Source of the DNA: Sisyra terminalis
Taxonomy: Eukaryota > Arthropoda > Insecta > Neuroptera > Sisyridae
Assembly (NCBI GenBank): GCA_958496175.1
Contig: OY292276.1
Location: 60,153,080-60,217,079 of the forward strand
DNA length: 64,000 nt
Direction: 5' to 3'
The notes under the pieces: model-generated
Database searches by the model: none
Told to the model about the DNA's origin: nothing
Seen by the model: the letters and a program-made list of their open reading frames with translations, nothing else
In this document: one piece after another, positions 10,376 to 23,458 of the stretch
How the letters are laid out: each line of letters opens with the position of its first letter
How positions within the stretch are numbered: the stretch's first letter is position 1
Made by a program: the position numbers and the translations under genes

Positions 10376-13300
10376 ATGGCATTTGGCACGTTACGTGCGG
10401 CGTTCAACGCCAAACTCGGCCGGCAATTGTTGCACGCCGCCGAATTTCCACATCAAATTTTCGCCGCCCGCCATCTGTCCAATCGGACCAAGCATGTGAA
10501 CATTGTCGCCGCGTTCAAAAACTTTTGCACCAAGACTCGTAAGTGTGAGGTTAGGTTGGCGATGTTGTGCCGCCCCCCATTTATAATGCACCGGTTTTTT
10601 GTAGAAGGCAAAGTGGACACGGCGCCGAAAGCACCCGGTGTCACGCCACTGTCGTCGCTGTTTCCCAAGCCCATGGAATTCACGTCGACCGATCCAGGTG
10701 GCGCGCCACCCGGCTCCAACCAGGACGGCGGCGACTCGCAAAAGGCCCGCGAACAGTCCTGGCGCACCATGAAGTACACACTGGCCGCCTTCGGCTTGTC
10801 CTTTGCCACGTTCGGCACGTGGTTGTTCGTCGAATATGGGGCACCGGAACGCGACGAAACCGGAACACCGATTCTCGACGAGTTTTCCTCCTATTCCCTC
10901 ATACCGCAATACTTTCTTCGAATGCTCAAGCAATTGGACTATTTTCAAAAGGTAACTCTATCCGGTACGCTAAAAAAGCGGCAAAACTTCAATGATGTTA
11001 TGTTTTAGATGATTAAAGAGCCGTCACGGGATAAATTACTTCCAGACGTACCTGGTTCGCCGTATTTTCATCCTCCGTACACTCTAGTTTTGGAATTAAC
11101 AGACGTCCTTGTCCATCCCGACTGGACTTACCAGACAGGCTGGAGATTCAAAAAAAGACCAGGTCCCACCATTTTTTTTTTTATAAACCAATAAACCAAA
11201 TCTTGGTACAAATTGTTATTTATCGGCGCTTTATAACTACTAACTACAGTGTAATCTCACTAATCCGGCACTACTAAAAACCGGAGGGTTCCGGATTATT
11301 CGATTATCGTGAAAAAGTCATAGGTAATGAATAAAATAAAACATTTCATAGCAGGAATGCACAGTAGACTGATTCAATATTATTTTATTTGGAATTTGGG
11401 TAACTTTATCGAGTATATAATGTGTTTTTTGAGAGTGACAAAAATATATATTATATACTCTTATGAAATATATTTTTTCCATGAATAAAATGGTTCATAT
11501 AAAAGAGTATAACATATTATTTTCGTGATTATAAGTCTCAAGAAAGACACAAAAAATGATATTTTAAATTAATTATTTTTCAATATTTACTCTAACGATA
11601 TCTATTTTTTTAGAAGTAAAGAATGGTTCCAAAAGAAGAAGAAAAACAAGCAATTATTAGTTAATTAATTACAACTGGAATACTTTGAGTCTTAAATAAT
11701 TTATTTGGTACATAACAAGATGAAGAATTCTGGATAAATATAAGAGATAATAAACAATAGTTACTGTGTTTCCATTGGGAATCACAGGAATAACGGACAA
11801 TTATAAATTATTTTTTCTTAATTATATCGAAGATATTGTTGGGAACGACAAAAAGAAAATCCTGTGAAAGTTTGAGCTCTTAATATTAAGAGGTGCCGCT
11901 TCGCAAATTTCGATTTTCCATTTGAAATAACATGGGAACAATATTCTCTTGCACTTTGGAATTTTATAGCTCACGTAGGTGACAATATTTCGAAATGGCC
12001 AAGGTATATTCTTGTAGAAAATTGAACGATCTACAAAAAAGGTCTCGTGCAAATTTTTGATATATTTATTCCTTCAAAAGTTATTCGAGGTCAAAGTTGA
12101 ACTAAATAGAAATTTTAATATTTTTTCAATTTTTTTGACGCAACCATCAATTTTATGAGAAAATTTGATAGGTCATTTTTTGTAGAGCACTTTTTTTCCT
12201 ATAACCTATCGCTATAAAAGTTTTTGATGTTTTTCACAAGTCCTATGTTAGTTGCATTAAACTGAAAATTCCCTGAATTATTATATTTTTATCATAAAAA
12301 TTATTTTTTTTATTTTCATTAAATAACTTAGGACTTGAAAAATATCAAAAACTTTTATAGCGATAAGTTATAGGAAAAAAAGTGCTCTACAAAAAATGTC
12401 CTCTAAAATTTTCTCATAAAATTGATGGTTGCGTCGAAAAATTGAAAAAAATATTAAAATTTCTCTTTAGTTCAACTTTTGAACCTCTTGAATTGAATTG
12501 AATTGAATTTTTCAATTGTTTTTTTGATAACCTCATTTTCTTAATTTTTTTAACAGTTTTTGTGTCGTATCGGAAAAACCGATGGAAAAATCAATTTTTT
12601 TCACATAACCTTTTTTGTTGAGCGTGCAAAAAGGCTAATTTTTTGTACTGAAAATTTTTTTATTGGACCAACGGTTTAGGAGATATCTTTGTTTTTTTGG
12701 TCATTTTTGTCTTATAGTACGCCACTGCCGTGGCGAGATGTTAAGGGTAGGAAAATCCGACGCGGTTATGTTACATACGAGGAAGTTTTCCAGCCCTTAA
12801 TTATACAGGTTGAAATTTATCCAACCCTAACTTATAATTGACACCCTTATTAATAAGGGATAAAACCACCTGTTAGATGATAAATTTAGCTAGGAAAATC
12901 ACTCTTGAATTTTTCAGGATAATTCAGCCTTGATGGTTGCGTCAAAAAATTGAAAAAAATATTCAAATTTCTCTTTAGCTCAACTTTGGCTTCGAATAAC
13001 TTTTGAAGGAATAAATATATCAAAAACTTGTACAAGACCTTTTTTGTAGATCGTTCAATTTTCTACAAGAATATACCTTTGCCATTTTGAAATATTGTCA
13101 CCAACGTGAGCTATAAAATTCCAAAGTGCAAGAGAATATTGTTGCCATGTTATTTAAATGGAAAATCGAAATTTGCGATGCGCCACCTCTTAATATTAAT
13201 ATTAAGAGCTTAAACTTTCACAGTATTTTTTTTTGTCATTCCCAACAATATTTTCGATATAATTAAGAAAAAAAAAATTCATTATTCTTTTTGAATCAGT

Positions 13301-16300
13301 CTAATGCAGAGGTATAGAGGGGCGTGGGCGTAGGGTGCCGGATTATTGGACGTGTCGATCTATCGCAGTGCCGAATTAGTGAGATTATACTGTACTTGGG
13401 TTAATTAAATCCGTTATCGAAAAATATTGAAAATTTGCACTTTAATCAAATTTAAGAGCAAAAAGCATTTCCAAAGAGTTGTTCTTCTAGCCAAAATAAA
13501 ATACCACTTTTTTCTTCTGACAATTTCTAAATTATTATTTTTTTTTTTAGGAATTGACCATTTTCTTCAACAACTGGGACCTCCACTGTTTGAAATCGTT
13601 ATCTATACGGCCGAGACTGGAATGACTGTGTTTCCGATAATCGAAGCCCTAGACCCCAATAATATAATTAGCTTTAAATTGGTGCGGGATGCGACCCATT
13701 TCGTAGATGGCCATCATGTCAAAGACTTGGATAAATTAAATCGAGATCTTAGTAAGGTGCGAGGTTTTTAATGATGATTTTTATGGAAAAAAATTACTAA
13801 TTTGTTTTCTGATATCTGCAGGTGATCGTGGTTGATTGGAACACCGAAAGCGTTAAATTTCATCCTGAAAACACTTTAAAATTGCCACGATGGCACGGCA
13901 ACGATGATGACACAACGTTAATTGATTTGACAGCATTTTTAAAAAGTAATTATTTGATTGAGAAATTATCAAGTTTTGTGCTACCGAAAGATAGGCAATA
14001 TCGTACATGTAATGTGGGTTGCCTACTCGACTAAAATCAAATTACCAAAGGGCCGAATTGCCCCAAGGTTTATAAATTACACAGGTTGCCCTATTAGAAA
14101 AAAAATATGACGTCATACGAAGAATTTTATAATTTGAATCAGTCTGAAGATATGTACGAATTTCTTCTGGATACGTCACGTGGCGCATGAGGCCACCTGT
14201 GTAATTTATAAATCTTGGAATTGCCCCTCAAATGGGATCAAAACTTATATTGAAATATCAATTCGTGGTACATTTCGCAACCAAAATCCTCTTTGATTTT
14301 GTGAAACGGGTAAAAATGTCCCTCCAAATAACTATTATTCCAATAAGTCTCCAGAACTAGTTAAGCTGGAGAAATTAAAATCAATGATTATTTTTTTTTG
14401 CACTACTATTCATCTAACGGCATTGTTTTACAATCCGCTGATAAAACCTTTATAAGGGAATGTCACCCCGCGAAAACGACCAATTTAAGGCCAAATTTGG
14501 TGCACGCATTTTCACCTCCTTAACTTCCCAAAGATCTAGCCATTAAATGCAAATTGTATGCAAATTATTTTCTTTTTATGCCCATGAAAATTGTCCTTTT
14601 TTAAACTTTAAAGTGATATTGCGGGTGTCCTTTTGCATACAGGACAAAAAAAAATGATTTTACAACTCACGTAAAGGTATTGTCATATAATCCGTTGACA
14701 AACTATGCTTCTATAGGGAAAAGTTATCCCTCGAAAAAAATCAATTTTAGGATAAATTTGGTTCATGAATTTTCACCTCCTTAACTTCTCAATTTCCCAA
14801 GGATCTAGCCTTCAAATGCAAATTGTTTTTATGCAATATCGTTAAAATTATTCTGTTTAAAATATTCAACTCAATTTCAACGAAAAAATCCTTTTCTTAT
14901 ATCCTTTTTAAGCACTTGAAAATTGTCCTTTTTGAAACTTTAAAATGATATTGCAGGTGTCCTTTTGGACACAGGACAAAAATTTGTTCACATTAATACT
15001 CACGTAAGAGTATGGTTTTATAATTCGTTGATAAATGTCCTTATATTGAAAAGTCACCCCTCGAAAATAATCAATTTAAGGGCAAATTTAATGCATTTTC
15101 ACCTCCTTAACTTCTCAATTTCCCAAGGATCTAGCCTTTAAATGCAAATTGTTTTTATGCAATACCACTAAGAATGATTCTGTTTATAATATTCAACTAA
15201 ATTTCAACGAAAAAATCCTTTTTATACACTTGAAAATTGTCCTTTTTTAAACTTTGAAATTATATTGTGGATATCCTTTTGGACACAGGACAAAAGTTTG
15301 TTCACATTACTACTCACGTAAGAGTATGGTTTTATAATTCGTTGATAAATGTCCTTATAAGGAAAAGTCACCCCTCGAAAATAATCAATTTTAGGGCAAA
15401 TTTAGTGCATGTATTTGCACCTCCTTAACTCTTCAATTTCCCAAGGATCTAGCCTTAAAATGCAAATTGTTTTTATGCAATATCGTTAAGAATAATTCAG
15501 TTGATAATATTCAACTAAATTTCAACGAAAAAGTCCTTTTCTTATATCCTTTTTATGTACTTGAAAATTCTCCTTTTTGAAACTTTGAAATGATATTGCG
15601 GGTGTCCTTTTGGACACAGGACAAAAATTTGTTCACATTATTACTCACGTAAGAGTATGGTTTTATAATTCGTTGATAAATGTCCTTATAAGGAAAAGCT
15701 ACCCCTCGAAAACGACCAATTTAAGGGCAAATTTAGTGCCTGCATTTTCACCTCCTTAACTTCTCAATTTCCTAAGGATCTAGCCTTTAAATACAATTTT
15801 TTTCTATGGAATACCATTAAGAATGATTCTGTTTATAATATTCAACTCAACTTTAACGAAAAAATCCTTTCTATGCACTTGAAAATTGTCCTTTTTTAAA
15901 CTTTAAAGTGATATTCCGGTTGTCCTTTTGGACGCAGGACAAAAATTTGTTCACATTACTACTCACACTACTACTTAAAGGCATTGATTTATAATCTGTT
16001 GATAAACTATGCCCCTATAAGGAGTTATCCCTCGAAAATCCCGATCAATTTAAGGGCAAATTTAGTGCATGCATTTTCATATCCTTAACTTCCCGTTTTA
16101 ATTTTCCAAGGATCTAGCCATTAAATGCAAATTGTTTCAAAAGCAAAAAATTTCACATCACTACTCACGTAAGGACATTGTTTTATAATTCCCTGATAAA
16201 AGACTCAAAAAGACAGTTGAAACTAATGACATGATAGTTCAAATTTGAGACTGAGATTGTCTTTGCTTGTCCTTGTCTTGACTCACGTAAGGACATTGTT

Positions 16301-17447
16301 TTATAATTCCCTGATAAAAGACTCAAAAAGACAGTTGAAACTAATGACATGATAGTTCAAATTTGAGACTATAATTATTCTATTTGTATTCCACTCAAAT
16401 GGATGTGTTTATAATTTGGTATTCTTTGTCCTTGTCTTTGTTACGATTCATACGTTTACTTATCATGTATTTTGATTTTGGAAGCAAATTATGTTTATAA
16501 TTGTATCATATTTTAATTATCACAAATCATTTATACCTTGAGTGCCAGTTCCGGCACTGCCGGAACAGGCTACGGCAATGAATTCAATATTTACTTTTGT
16601 GATAATTGATTAATTAATGTAAAAATTAATTACAATTAGAATACTTTTGGGTCTAAGTTTTGATATGGTTCCTACTTGTGGACCAGCTCGTCATCTCATT
16701 TAAATTTTAAGCGATTTTTTTTTAGTTGTGGGGATTCCCTGCTCTACCTCGTATATCACCCTTTAAAGACTAATTTCATTATGGGGTGCTTAATCCCGGT
16801 TCCCCAATTGCTAATTTAATACAATATATCCTATACTAATATATCTAATATATAATATATACTAATATATCCTATATTAATCAAAATAAGATTTTTTCGT
16901 TGACTTTGAACAGTTATACTGTGTATACAACTTGAACAGAAGTTCAAACAAAAATATTCGTGACGTATTGCCCAGATACGTATTTCGATTGCCAAGCAAT
17001 CTTCATCAGTGGTCATCAAGTAGTTTGGATCACTCCGTCACCTGAATCACCTGATTCACCTTGTGAATCATCACAAAGCAGTTACGGTGTGATCCAAACT
17101 ACTTGATGACCAGTGATGAAGATTGCTTGGCAATCGAAATACGTATCTGGGCAATACGTCACGAATATTTTTGTTTGAACTTCTGTTCAAGTTTATGTTA
17201 ATAAATTGGACTGCAATATATCCTATACTACATTAATTTTTTTTTTGTGGTTTTAGCAATTGCCTCGGTGCATATTGAAGATGTGCGAGAAGTGTTACGC
17301 TATTATAGTCAATTTGATAATCCTTTGGCCGTTTTTCGGGAGAATCAACGCCGCATGATGGAACAACAGGAAGCCCAACGGGAACTAGAAACTTCTCAAC
17401 CTCCACAACTTACGAAGACTTGGTCGCAAAGATTTTTGCGCAACTAA
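10376..17447 (+). CDS. TIMM50: TIMM50, inner-membrane TIM23 translocase receptor subunit
   Basis: Known role: receptor of the TIM23 complex that takes presequence proteins from the TOM complex. Exons: 10376-10538, 10605-10951, 11009-11162, 13551-13756, 13822-13945 and 17257-17447, all GT-AG, totalling 1185 nt (394 aa). It shows a basic, hydroxylated mitochondrial leader, a single membrane segment ([19 protein letters not shown]), then the FCP1-like domain with [12 protein letters not shown] (the phosphatase DxDx motif is degenerate, as in animal TIMM50), the WRFKKRPG join, [19 protein letters not shown] and [17 protein letters not shown]. The first true ATG is 10376; an upstream in-frame GTG at 10346 is not a credible start. 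Introns 3 (2.4 kb) and 5 (3.3 kb) are made almost wholly of repeats. Convergent with the protease. Confidence 0.95.
11247..13392 (+). mobile_element. TA-flanked (pogo/Tc1-mariner-like) element split by a nested insertion
   Basis: The ends are complementary: CAGTGTAATCTCACTAATCC at the left and its complement with minor changes at the right (GAATTAGTGAGATTATACTG). Both sides are flanked by TA (11245-11246 and 13393-13394), the Tc1/mariner signature. Both end regions also share GCCGGATTATT-type sequence. No transposase frame remains. The element at 11365-13303 sits inside it. Confidence 0.75.
11365..13303 (+). mobile_element. Foldback transposon, about 1.9 kb, nested
   Basis: Ends TAGACTGATTCAA and TTGAATCAGTCTA; long arms of about 900 bp (about 11390-12250 and 12310-13290) are inverted copies of each other, with extra sequence of about 430 bp (12490-12925) in the right arm. 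Flanks ATGCACAG (11357-11364) and ATGCAGAG (13304-13311) match at 7 of 8 positions, fitting an 8-bp hAT-type duplication. A single arm also lies in HINFP intron 5. Confidence 0.75.
14064..14217 (+). mobile_element. MITE copy 2 of the 9-bp-TSD family
   Basis: Same family as 5446-5599, flanked by the exact 9-bp repeat GAATTGCCC (14055-14063 and 14218-14226). It lies in TIMM50 intron 5. Confidence 0.88.
14310..16160. repeat. Tandem array of about 6 units, 265-330 bp (array 1)
   Basis: Anchor CACCTCCTTAACTTCTCAAT with AAGGATCTAGCC recurs at about 14512, 14779, 15102, 15418, 15748 and 16077. Each unit also has CACCCCTCGAAAA, ACACAGGACAAAA and TACTCACGTAA. The array starts with TGTCCCTCCAAAT, as does the second array at 19650. 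No coding potential is seen. It lies in TIMM50 intron 5. Confidence 0.85.
16162..16375. repeat. Direct duplication of about 115 bp at the end of array 1
   Basis: The segment from ACTCACGTAAGGACATTGTT to CAAATTTGAGACT occurs twice, beginning at about 16162 and 16279, with almost no differences. This is a very recent duplication. Confidence 0.75.
16929..17194. repeat. Palindromic repeat with about 105-bp arms
   Basis: The arms run from CTTGAACAGAAGTTCAAAC through GTGACGTATTGCCCAGATAC to TGATCC and back. The flanks AATTGGACTGCAATATATCC resemble 9660-9690, so both palindromes probably belong to one element family. It carries hammerhead-like cores in both arms, on opposite strands. Confidence 0.85.
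16970..17017 (-). ncRNA. Hammerhead-ribozyme-like motif, best preserved copy
   Basis: On the minus strand: ACCA, CTGATGA, stem II GATTGC/GCAATC (6 perfect pairs, loop TTG), GAAA, stem III TAC/GTA, then TC and TGG. CCA and TGG pair as stem I around the predicted cleavage after ATC. All invariant core positions are present. The plus-strand counterpart in the right arm (about 17104-17152) reads GTGATGA, losing the essential C. Stem III has no loop, as in minimal hammerheads that act as dimers. Confidence 0.55.
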
Positions 17448-17618
17448 ATCAAAAGCCATTTGTGTTTAATAATTATTTGTTTTTTAAATCTGTGAGAAAA
17501 ACGGCAAATATTGTGGGTCACGTGTCAATGATTTTTTTTTTTTGTAAAAAAAATAAGACATTTCAACTAGAATTATGTTAATTAAAATTAAAAAAAAAAT
17601 ATGACTTGTTACAATTTA

Positions 17619-19037
<1,419 letters not shown>

Positions 19038-19421
19038 TTTCTTAACTTGTTTTTCAAGTGTCGTGATGTTATCTATTACGAAAAAAAAATTTGAGGAATA
19101 TATTTCATTGTTTCCCACTAGAACAATCGTAAAAAGAGGATTTTCGGATTAGCATTATCAGTGAAGAACCTTAATTAAAAATTGTTTTATGTGACACAAT
19201 GTAAACTAATTACCTTAATTGTTATAACAATTGATAACGAAAAATACATGCTAAAGCAATGAAAATATAAAGGGAAGATTATATTGTTATATGTGGGTGA
19301 TCAACAATAAGCTGAATATATTGCATTAAAAAAAAAAACATTTAATTAGTTTTGACTTGGCAAAAGCAAGGATTTTGCCTTGAAACAATAATTTTGTCCT
19401 TAGTTTTTAATTCTTTGTGTC
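19038..19421. other. Intergenic, upstream of the protease
   Basis: AT-rich sequence expected to hold the protease promoter on the minus strand. I see nothing else that I can name. Confidence 0.3.
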
Positions 19422-19649
19422 CTTTAAATCTTAAATAAATGCAACAATACAAATGCTACTTTATACGCGCCACCTGGTGTTAAATTTTCAAAGGTGACAT
19501 TAAAAAGGTTGTGGTATCGGCTAAATCTGACATAACTGTCACCTTTGACATTTGTTAGTTTTCAAACTTTTATCTCAAATGTTTTCCCGTGTGATTATTT
19601 TTTAAATTCCCCGAATTTAAATCTATTTTCAATGGAATCAATCGTGAGA
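19422..19649 (+). repeat. Duplicated ATMIN promoter and start codon
   Basis: This segment is a diverged copy of 20843-21081. Both share CGCCACCTGGTGTTA-like, AAAAAGGTTGTGGTATCG and ACCTTTGACATTTGTTAG blocks and the same ATGGAATCAATCGTGA start. In this copy the frame reads MESIVRKCPSK and then stops, as it fuses directly to the repeat array at 19650. Confidence 0.85.
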
Positions 19650-20835
19650 AAATGTCCCTCCAAATGACTATTATTCCAATAAGTCTCCAGAACTAATTAA
19701 GCTGGAGAAATTAAACTATATGATGATTAATTTTTCACCCCTCGAAAACGACCAATTTAAGGGCAAATTTGGTGCACGCATTTTCACCCCCTTAACTTTC
19801 CATAGATCTAGCCATCAAATGCAAATTACAAGTATATTCTTTTTATGCACATGAAAATTGTCGTTTTTTTAAACTTTAAAGTGATATTGCGGGTATCCTT
19901 TTGTATACAGGACAAAAAAAAATTAATTTTACAATTCACGTAAAGGCATTATCTTATAATCCGTTGATAAATGTCCTTATAAGGAAAAGTCACCCCTCGA
20001 AAACGGCCAATTTAATGGCAAATTTGGTGCCTGCATTTTCACCTCCTTAATTTCTCAATTTCCCAAGGATCTAGCCTTTAAATGCAAATTGTTTTTATGT
20101 AATATCGTTAAGAATGATTCAGTTGATAATATTCAACTTAATTTCAACGAAAAAATCCATTCCTTATATCCTTTTTAAGCACTTGAAAATTGTTCTTTTT
20201 GAAACTTTAAAGTGATATTGCGGATGTCCTTTTGGACACAGGACAAAATTTTGTTCACATTACTACTCACGTAAAGGCATTGTCTTATGATCCGTTGATA
20301 AATGTCCTTATAAGGAAAAGTCACCCCTCGAAAATAATCAATTTAAGGGCAAATTTGGTGCATGCATTTTCACCTCCTTAACTTCTCAATTTCCCAAGGC
20401 TCTAGCCATTAAATACAAATCGTTTTTATGTTATATGGTCAAGAATGATTCAGTTGATAATATTCAATTCAATTTCAACGAAAAAATCCTTTCCCTATAT
20501 CCTTTTTAAGCACTTGAAAATTGTTCTTTTTGAAACTTTGAAATGATATTGTGGGTGTCCTTTTGGACACAGAACAAAATTTTGTTCACATTACTACTCA
20601 CGTAAAGGCATTGTCTTATGATCCGTTGATAAATGTCCTTATAAGGAAAAGTCACCCCTCGAAAATAATCAATTTAAGGGCAAATTTGGTGCATGCATTT
20701 TCACCTTCTTAACTTCTCAATTTCCCACGGATCTAGTCTTTAAATGCCAATTGTTTTTATGCAATACCGTCAAGAATGATTCTGTTTATAATATTCAACT
20801 GAATTTCAACGAAAACATCCATTCCTTATATCCTA
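19650..20835. repeat. Tandem array of about 4 units, about 330 bp (array 2)
   Basis: Same unit as the array in TIMM50 intron 5, in the same orientation, with anchors near 19784, 20039, 20370 and 20702. It begins with the same TGTCCCTCCAAAT block and ends where the second ATMIN promoter copy begins. Confidence 0.85.
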
Positions 20836-21064
20836 AACCTGTTCCTTAAATCTTAAATATATGCAACAATACAAAAGCGACTTTACACTCGCCACCTGGT
20901 GTTACATTCACAAAGGTGCCATTTAAAAAGGTTGTGGTATCGACTAAATCTGACAGAACTGTCACCGCTGTCACCTTTGACATTTGTTAGTTTTCAAACT
21001 TGGTATCTCAAATGTTTGCACGTGTGAATTTTTTTTAAATTCCCCGAATTGAAATCCATTTTCA

Positions 21065-22342
21065 ATGGAATCAATCGTGAAAGTGTGCCCACTGCCGGAC
21101 GAGCTATCCAAAATCGAAAATGTGCTCCAATGCACCGAGCCGGGATGCAAATCGGTGTTCCATTCGAAATCAAACTTAACGATGCACGTGGTTAAACACC
21201 ATCGCAACGAAGCGTTACTTCCAGCACCCACCGAAAACACACGCCGCCAGTACTACTGCCCCGACACCAATTGTCCCTACCACGTCGCCAAAGACCTAAA
21301 ATGCTTCACCAACTTCAAATCCCTCAAACAACACTACATCAAAGTCCACGCCGAAAAGGCCTACGCCTGCGACAAATGCGACCGCAAATTCCCCACCCAA
21401 GCCTATTGCACCAACCATCAAACCTACTGCGGCACCAAATTCTCATGTCTCAACTGCGACTCCAGCTACTCCATCTACGAAGCCCTACTCACCCACACCA
21501 AACGTAAAAATCATCTATGCCTGGAAAAATCGCGATACCTCTTCCCCACGCAATCAACCCTTATCAAACCACCACCCCCATCAAAACCAATCCCCATAAA
21601 ACCGCTACCAATCTTCATCCTAGCCAAACCTGATCTTCTCACCTCCGTCGAAATCGGCGTCCAAACCGAATCCATTCCCAAAAAACGCAATTTCAATCGG
21701 AAAAAAGCCTCACAACACACCCAAACCATTCAAATCGCGAAAAATCCCACCAGTACTCAAACCACCGGGGATTACATCCTAAAAAATGCAATGACCGCCG
21801 CTAATATTCCCATCAACCCCAAAGAAAATCCTCTCAATTTACCAGACCTTCCCGACTTTTCTTTGGACTCCCTATGGAAAAAAGACGAAGAGGCCAACCT
21901 AAAATTCATAACAGAACCTCGCCAAGTCCTCGACAGCAGTTCCCAAACTCCGCCAATCCATTCCAATCCATCATACGAATATTTCATGAATCGAAATTAT
22001 CCTCGCGATCGATTAATCAGTAACAATGAATCACGCTTTTGTAATATCGAAACCCAAACCGATTTAGAAAATAACATCACCACAAATTGTGCAACTACGA
22101 TGACGTCATTGCTTACCGACGATAATTCCACGTTCGAACCCCTCCTACAAACCAATACTTGCACCCAAACTTGTAACATACTCCTGGAACTTGGATTTAA
22201 CGATATCGAAACCCAAACAGTTTGGTCCACAATTGATGATTTACTAGTTTCAACGGAAACCCAAACAAATCGAATTACTGAAACCAACCACTGCGAAACC
22301 CAAACCGATAGAGGATCACGATCATCTTCGGAAGTTTCTTGA
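21065..22342 (+). CDS. ATMIN: ATMIN/ASCIZ, zinc-finger transcription factor with LC8-binding TQT motifs
   Basis: Known role: the orthologue activates the gene for dynein light chain LC8 (DYNLL) and is itself bound by LC8 through TQT motifs, forming a feedback loop; it is also an ATM cofactor in vertebrates. Single exon, 425 aa. The N-terminal third holds about four C2H2 fingers (CTEPGCKSVF..H..H, CPDTNCPYHV..H..H, CDKCDRKF..H, CLNCDSSY..H). The C-terminal part is disordered and has seven TQT triplets at residues 219, 231, 330, 367, 383, 399 and 412, several as ETQT, plus weaker QT sites. That architecture is diagnostic. The coding bases are much more GC-rich than the flanks. Its promoter is duplicated 1.4 kb upstream. 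Confidence 0.9.
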   Translation: MESIVKVCPLPDELSKIENVLQCTEPGCKSVFHSKSNLTMHVVKHHRNEALLPAPTENTRRQYYCPDTNCPYHVAKDLKCFTNFKSLKQHYIKVHAEKAYACDKCDRKFPTQAYCTNHQTYCGTKFSCLNCDSSYSIYEALLTHTKRKNHLCLEKSRYLFPTQSTLIKPPPPSKPIPIKPLPIFILAKPDLLTSVEIGVQTESIPKKRNFNRKKASQHTQTIQIAKNPTSTQTTGDYILKNAMTAANIPINPKENPLNLPDLPDFSLDSLWKKDEEANLKFITEPRQVLDSSSQTPPIHSNPSYEYFMNRNYPRDRLISNNESRFCNIETQTDLENNITTNCATTMTSLLTDDNSTFEPLLQTNTCTQTCNILLELGFNDIETQTVWSTIDDLLVSTETQTNRITETNHCETQTDRGSRSSSEVS

Positions 22343-23045
22343 CCAAGCACTTCTTCGTATTTTCCAAACTACGACTTCCACTTCTTCTTCAATGAATAAC
22401 ATCGGCGGCAATAATCTCCATAACTTATTCCAGAGAGAAAAAAAACGGCTTTCCTCTAAAACCAATGGTTAAAAGTTGCAAGATTAAACCATAAACTTAT
22501 TACATGTTAAAAGGAAATCTCTTTAAAATATTTTTTACGTAAAATGTGATCAATGTGGCTTCTAATTTAAATAAAATTACGCTTTTAATTGTTAATATAC
22601 TACAATATATCTGTATTTTGTTATTCAGAGGGTTCCCCATTCTCTTGCCTATTGCAACGGATGCAAATCCCGGACAAGCTAGAATTAATCAATACTGATT
22701 ACAGGAAATGCACCTGCGTTAACCTATGCAATTTCTACCTATATAGGGAAGTCCATCTAAAAACATGATTTTTACAACAAAGATTTATTTGACTTTCTAC
22801 TACCTAATCGATCAATGTATAATATTGGCTAAAATTAAAAGAAATAACTAAAAGATATTTACAACAAATGTTTGATAATAAATACACAGAGTTTACGTTT
22901 AACGTTGTCCTTGTCCCAGTACAAGGAAATAAGATGTTTTTTTTTCTTTTGAAGGAATGCAACGAGTCGTTTTATACATTTAAGTGGGGCGGGGGGACAT
23001 GTAGGGATACTTTTTTTGGTAAAAGGGGTTTCCGTTTGAAAAAGT
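22343..23045. other. ATMIN 3' UTR and RNASEK 3' UTR, convergent
   Basis: Two genes end toward each other here. AATAAAATT at 22571 could serve ATMIN. No other gene is visible. Confidence 0.4.
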
Positions 23046-23458
23046 TTACATGCGCTGGGATGATCGACTATTGATCCAAAATTGATGGGCCGATATGAGG
23101 AAGGTGCCGCAATAGATGCACGCGGCAATCCAGCAATTGTAGGCGCTCTAAAAACGAAAACAAAAGGTTATTCCTGAAGGACTTTTTTCGGGGGGTTTGG
23201 GGATGAATTTGCCTGTTTGTAACGTTTGTCGATGTCGGTGTAAAAGTCATCGACTGTGTCGTACGACTCCTTCAAGCTGAGGTCCTCGACTAAAGCCACG
23301 GCATGGATTTGATAGAATATTCCCATCATTAACTGGAAAAATTGAGTCGTCAATATTGGGCCATTTGGGACAAGTGATTTTTTTCTTACCAACTGAATAA
23401 TACCCCACATACTGATTATAAGTCCACAGAGGGAGCATTTAGGACCACAGATTCTCAT
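23046..23458 (-). CDS. RNASEK: RNASEK, ribonuclease kappa / V-ATPase-associated membrane protein
   Basis: Known: a small two-span membrane protein linked to the V-ATPase and endocytic uptake, first described as an endoribonuclease. Exons on the minus strand: 23458-23390, 23332-23213 and 23147-23046; 291 nt, 96 aa, the normal family length. It matches the family through MRICGPKCSLCG, a first membrane span, LMMGIFYQIHAVALVEDL, then SAYNCWIAACIYC in the second span. The second intron starts with GC, not GT (CAG followed by GCAAAT), which is the only site that keeps frame and alignment. It is head-to-head with the Kelch gene. Confidence 0.93.
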
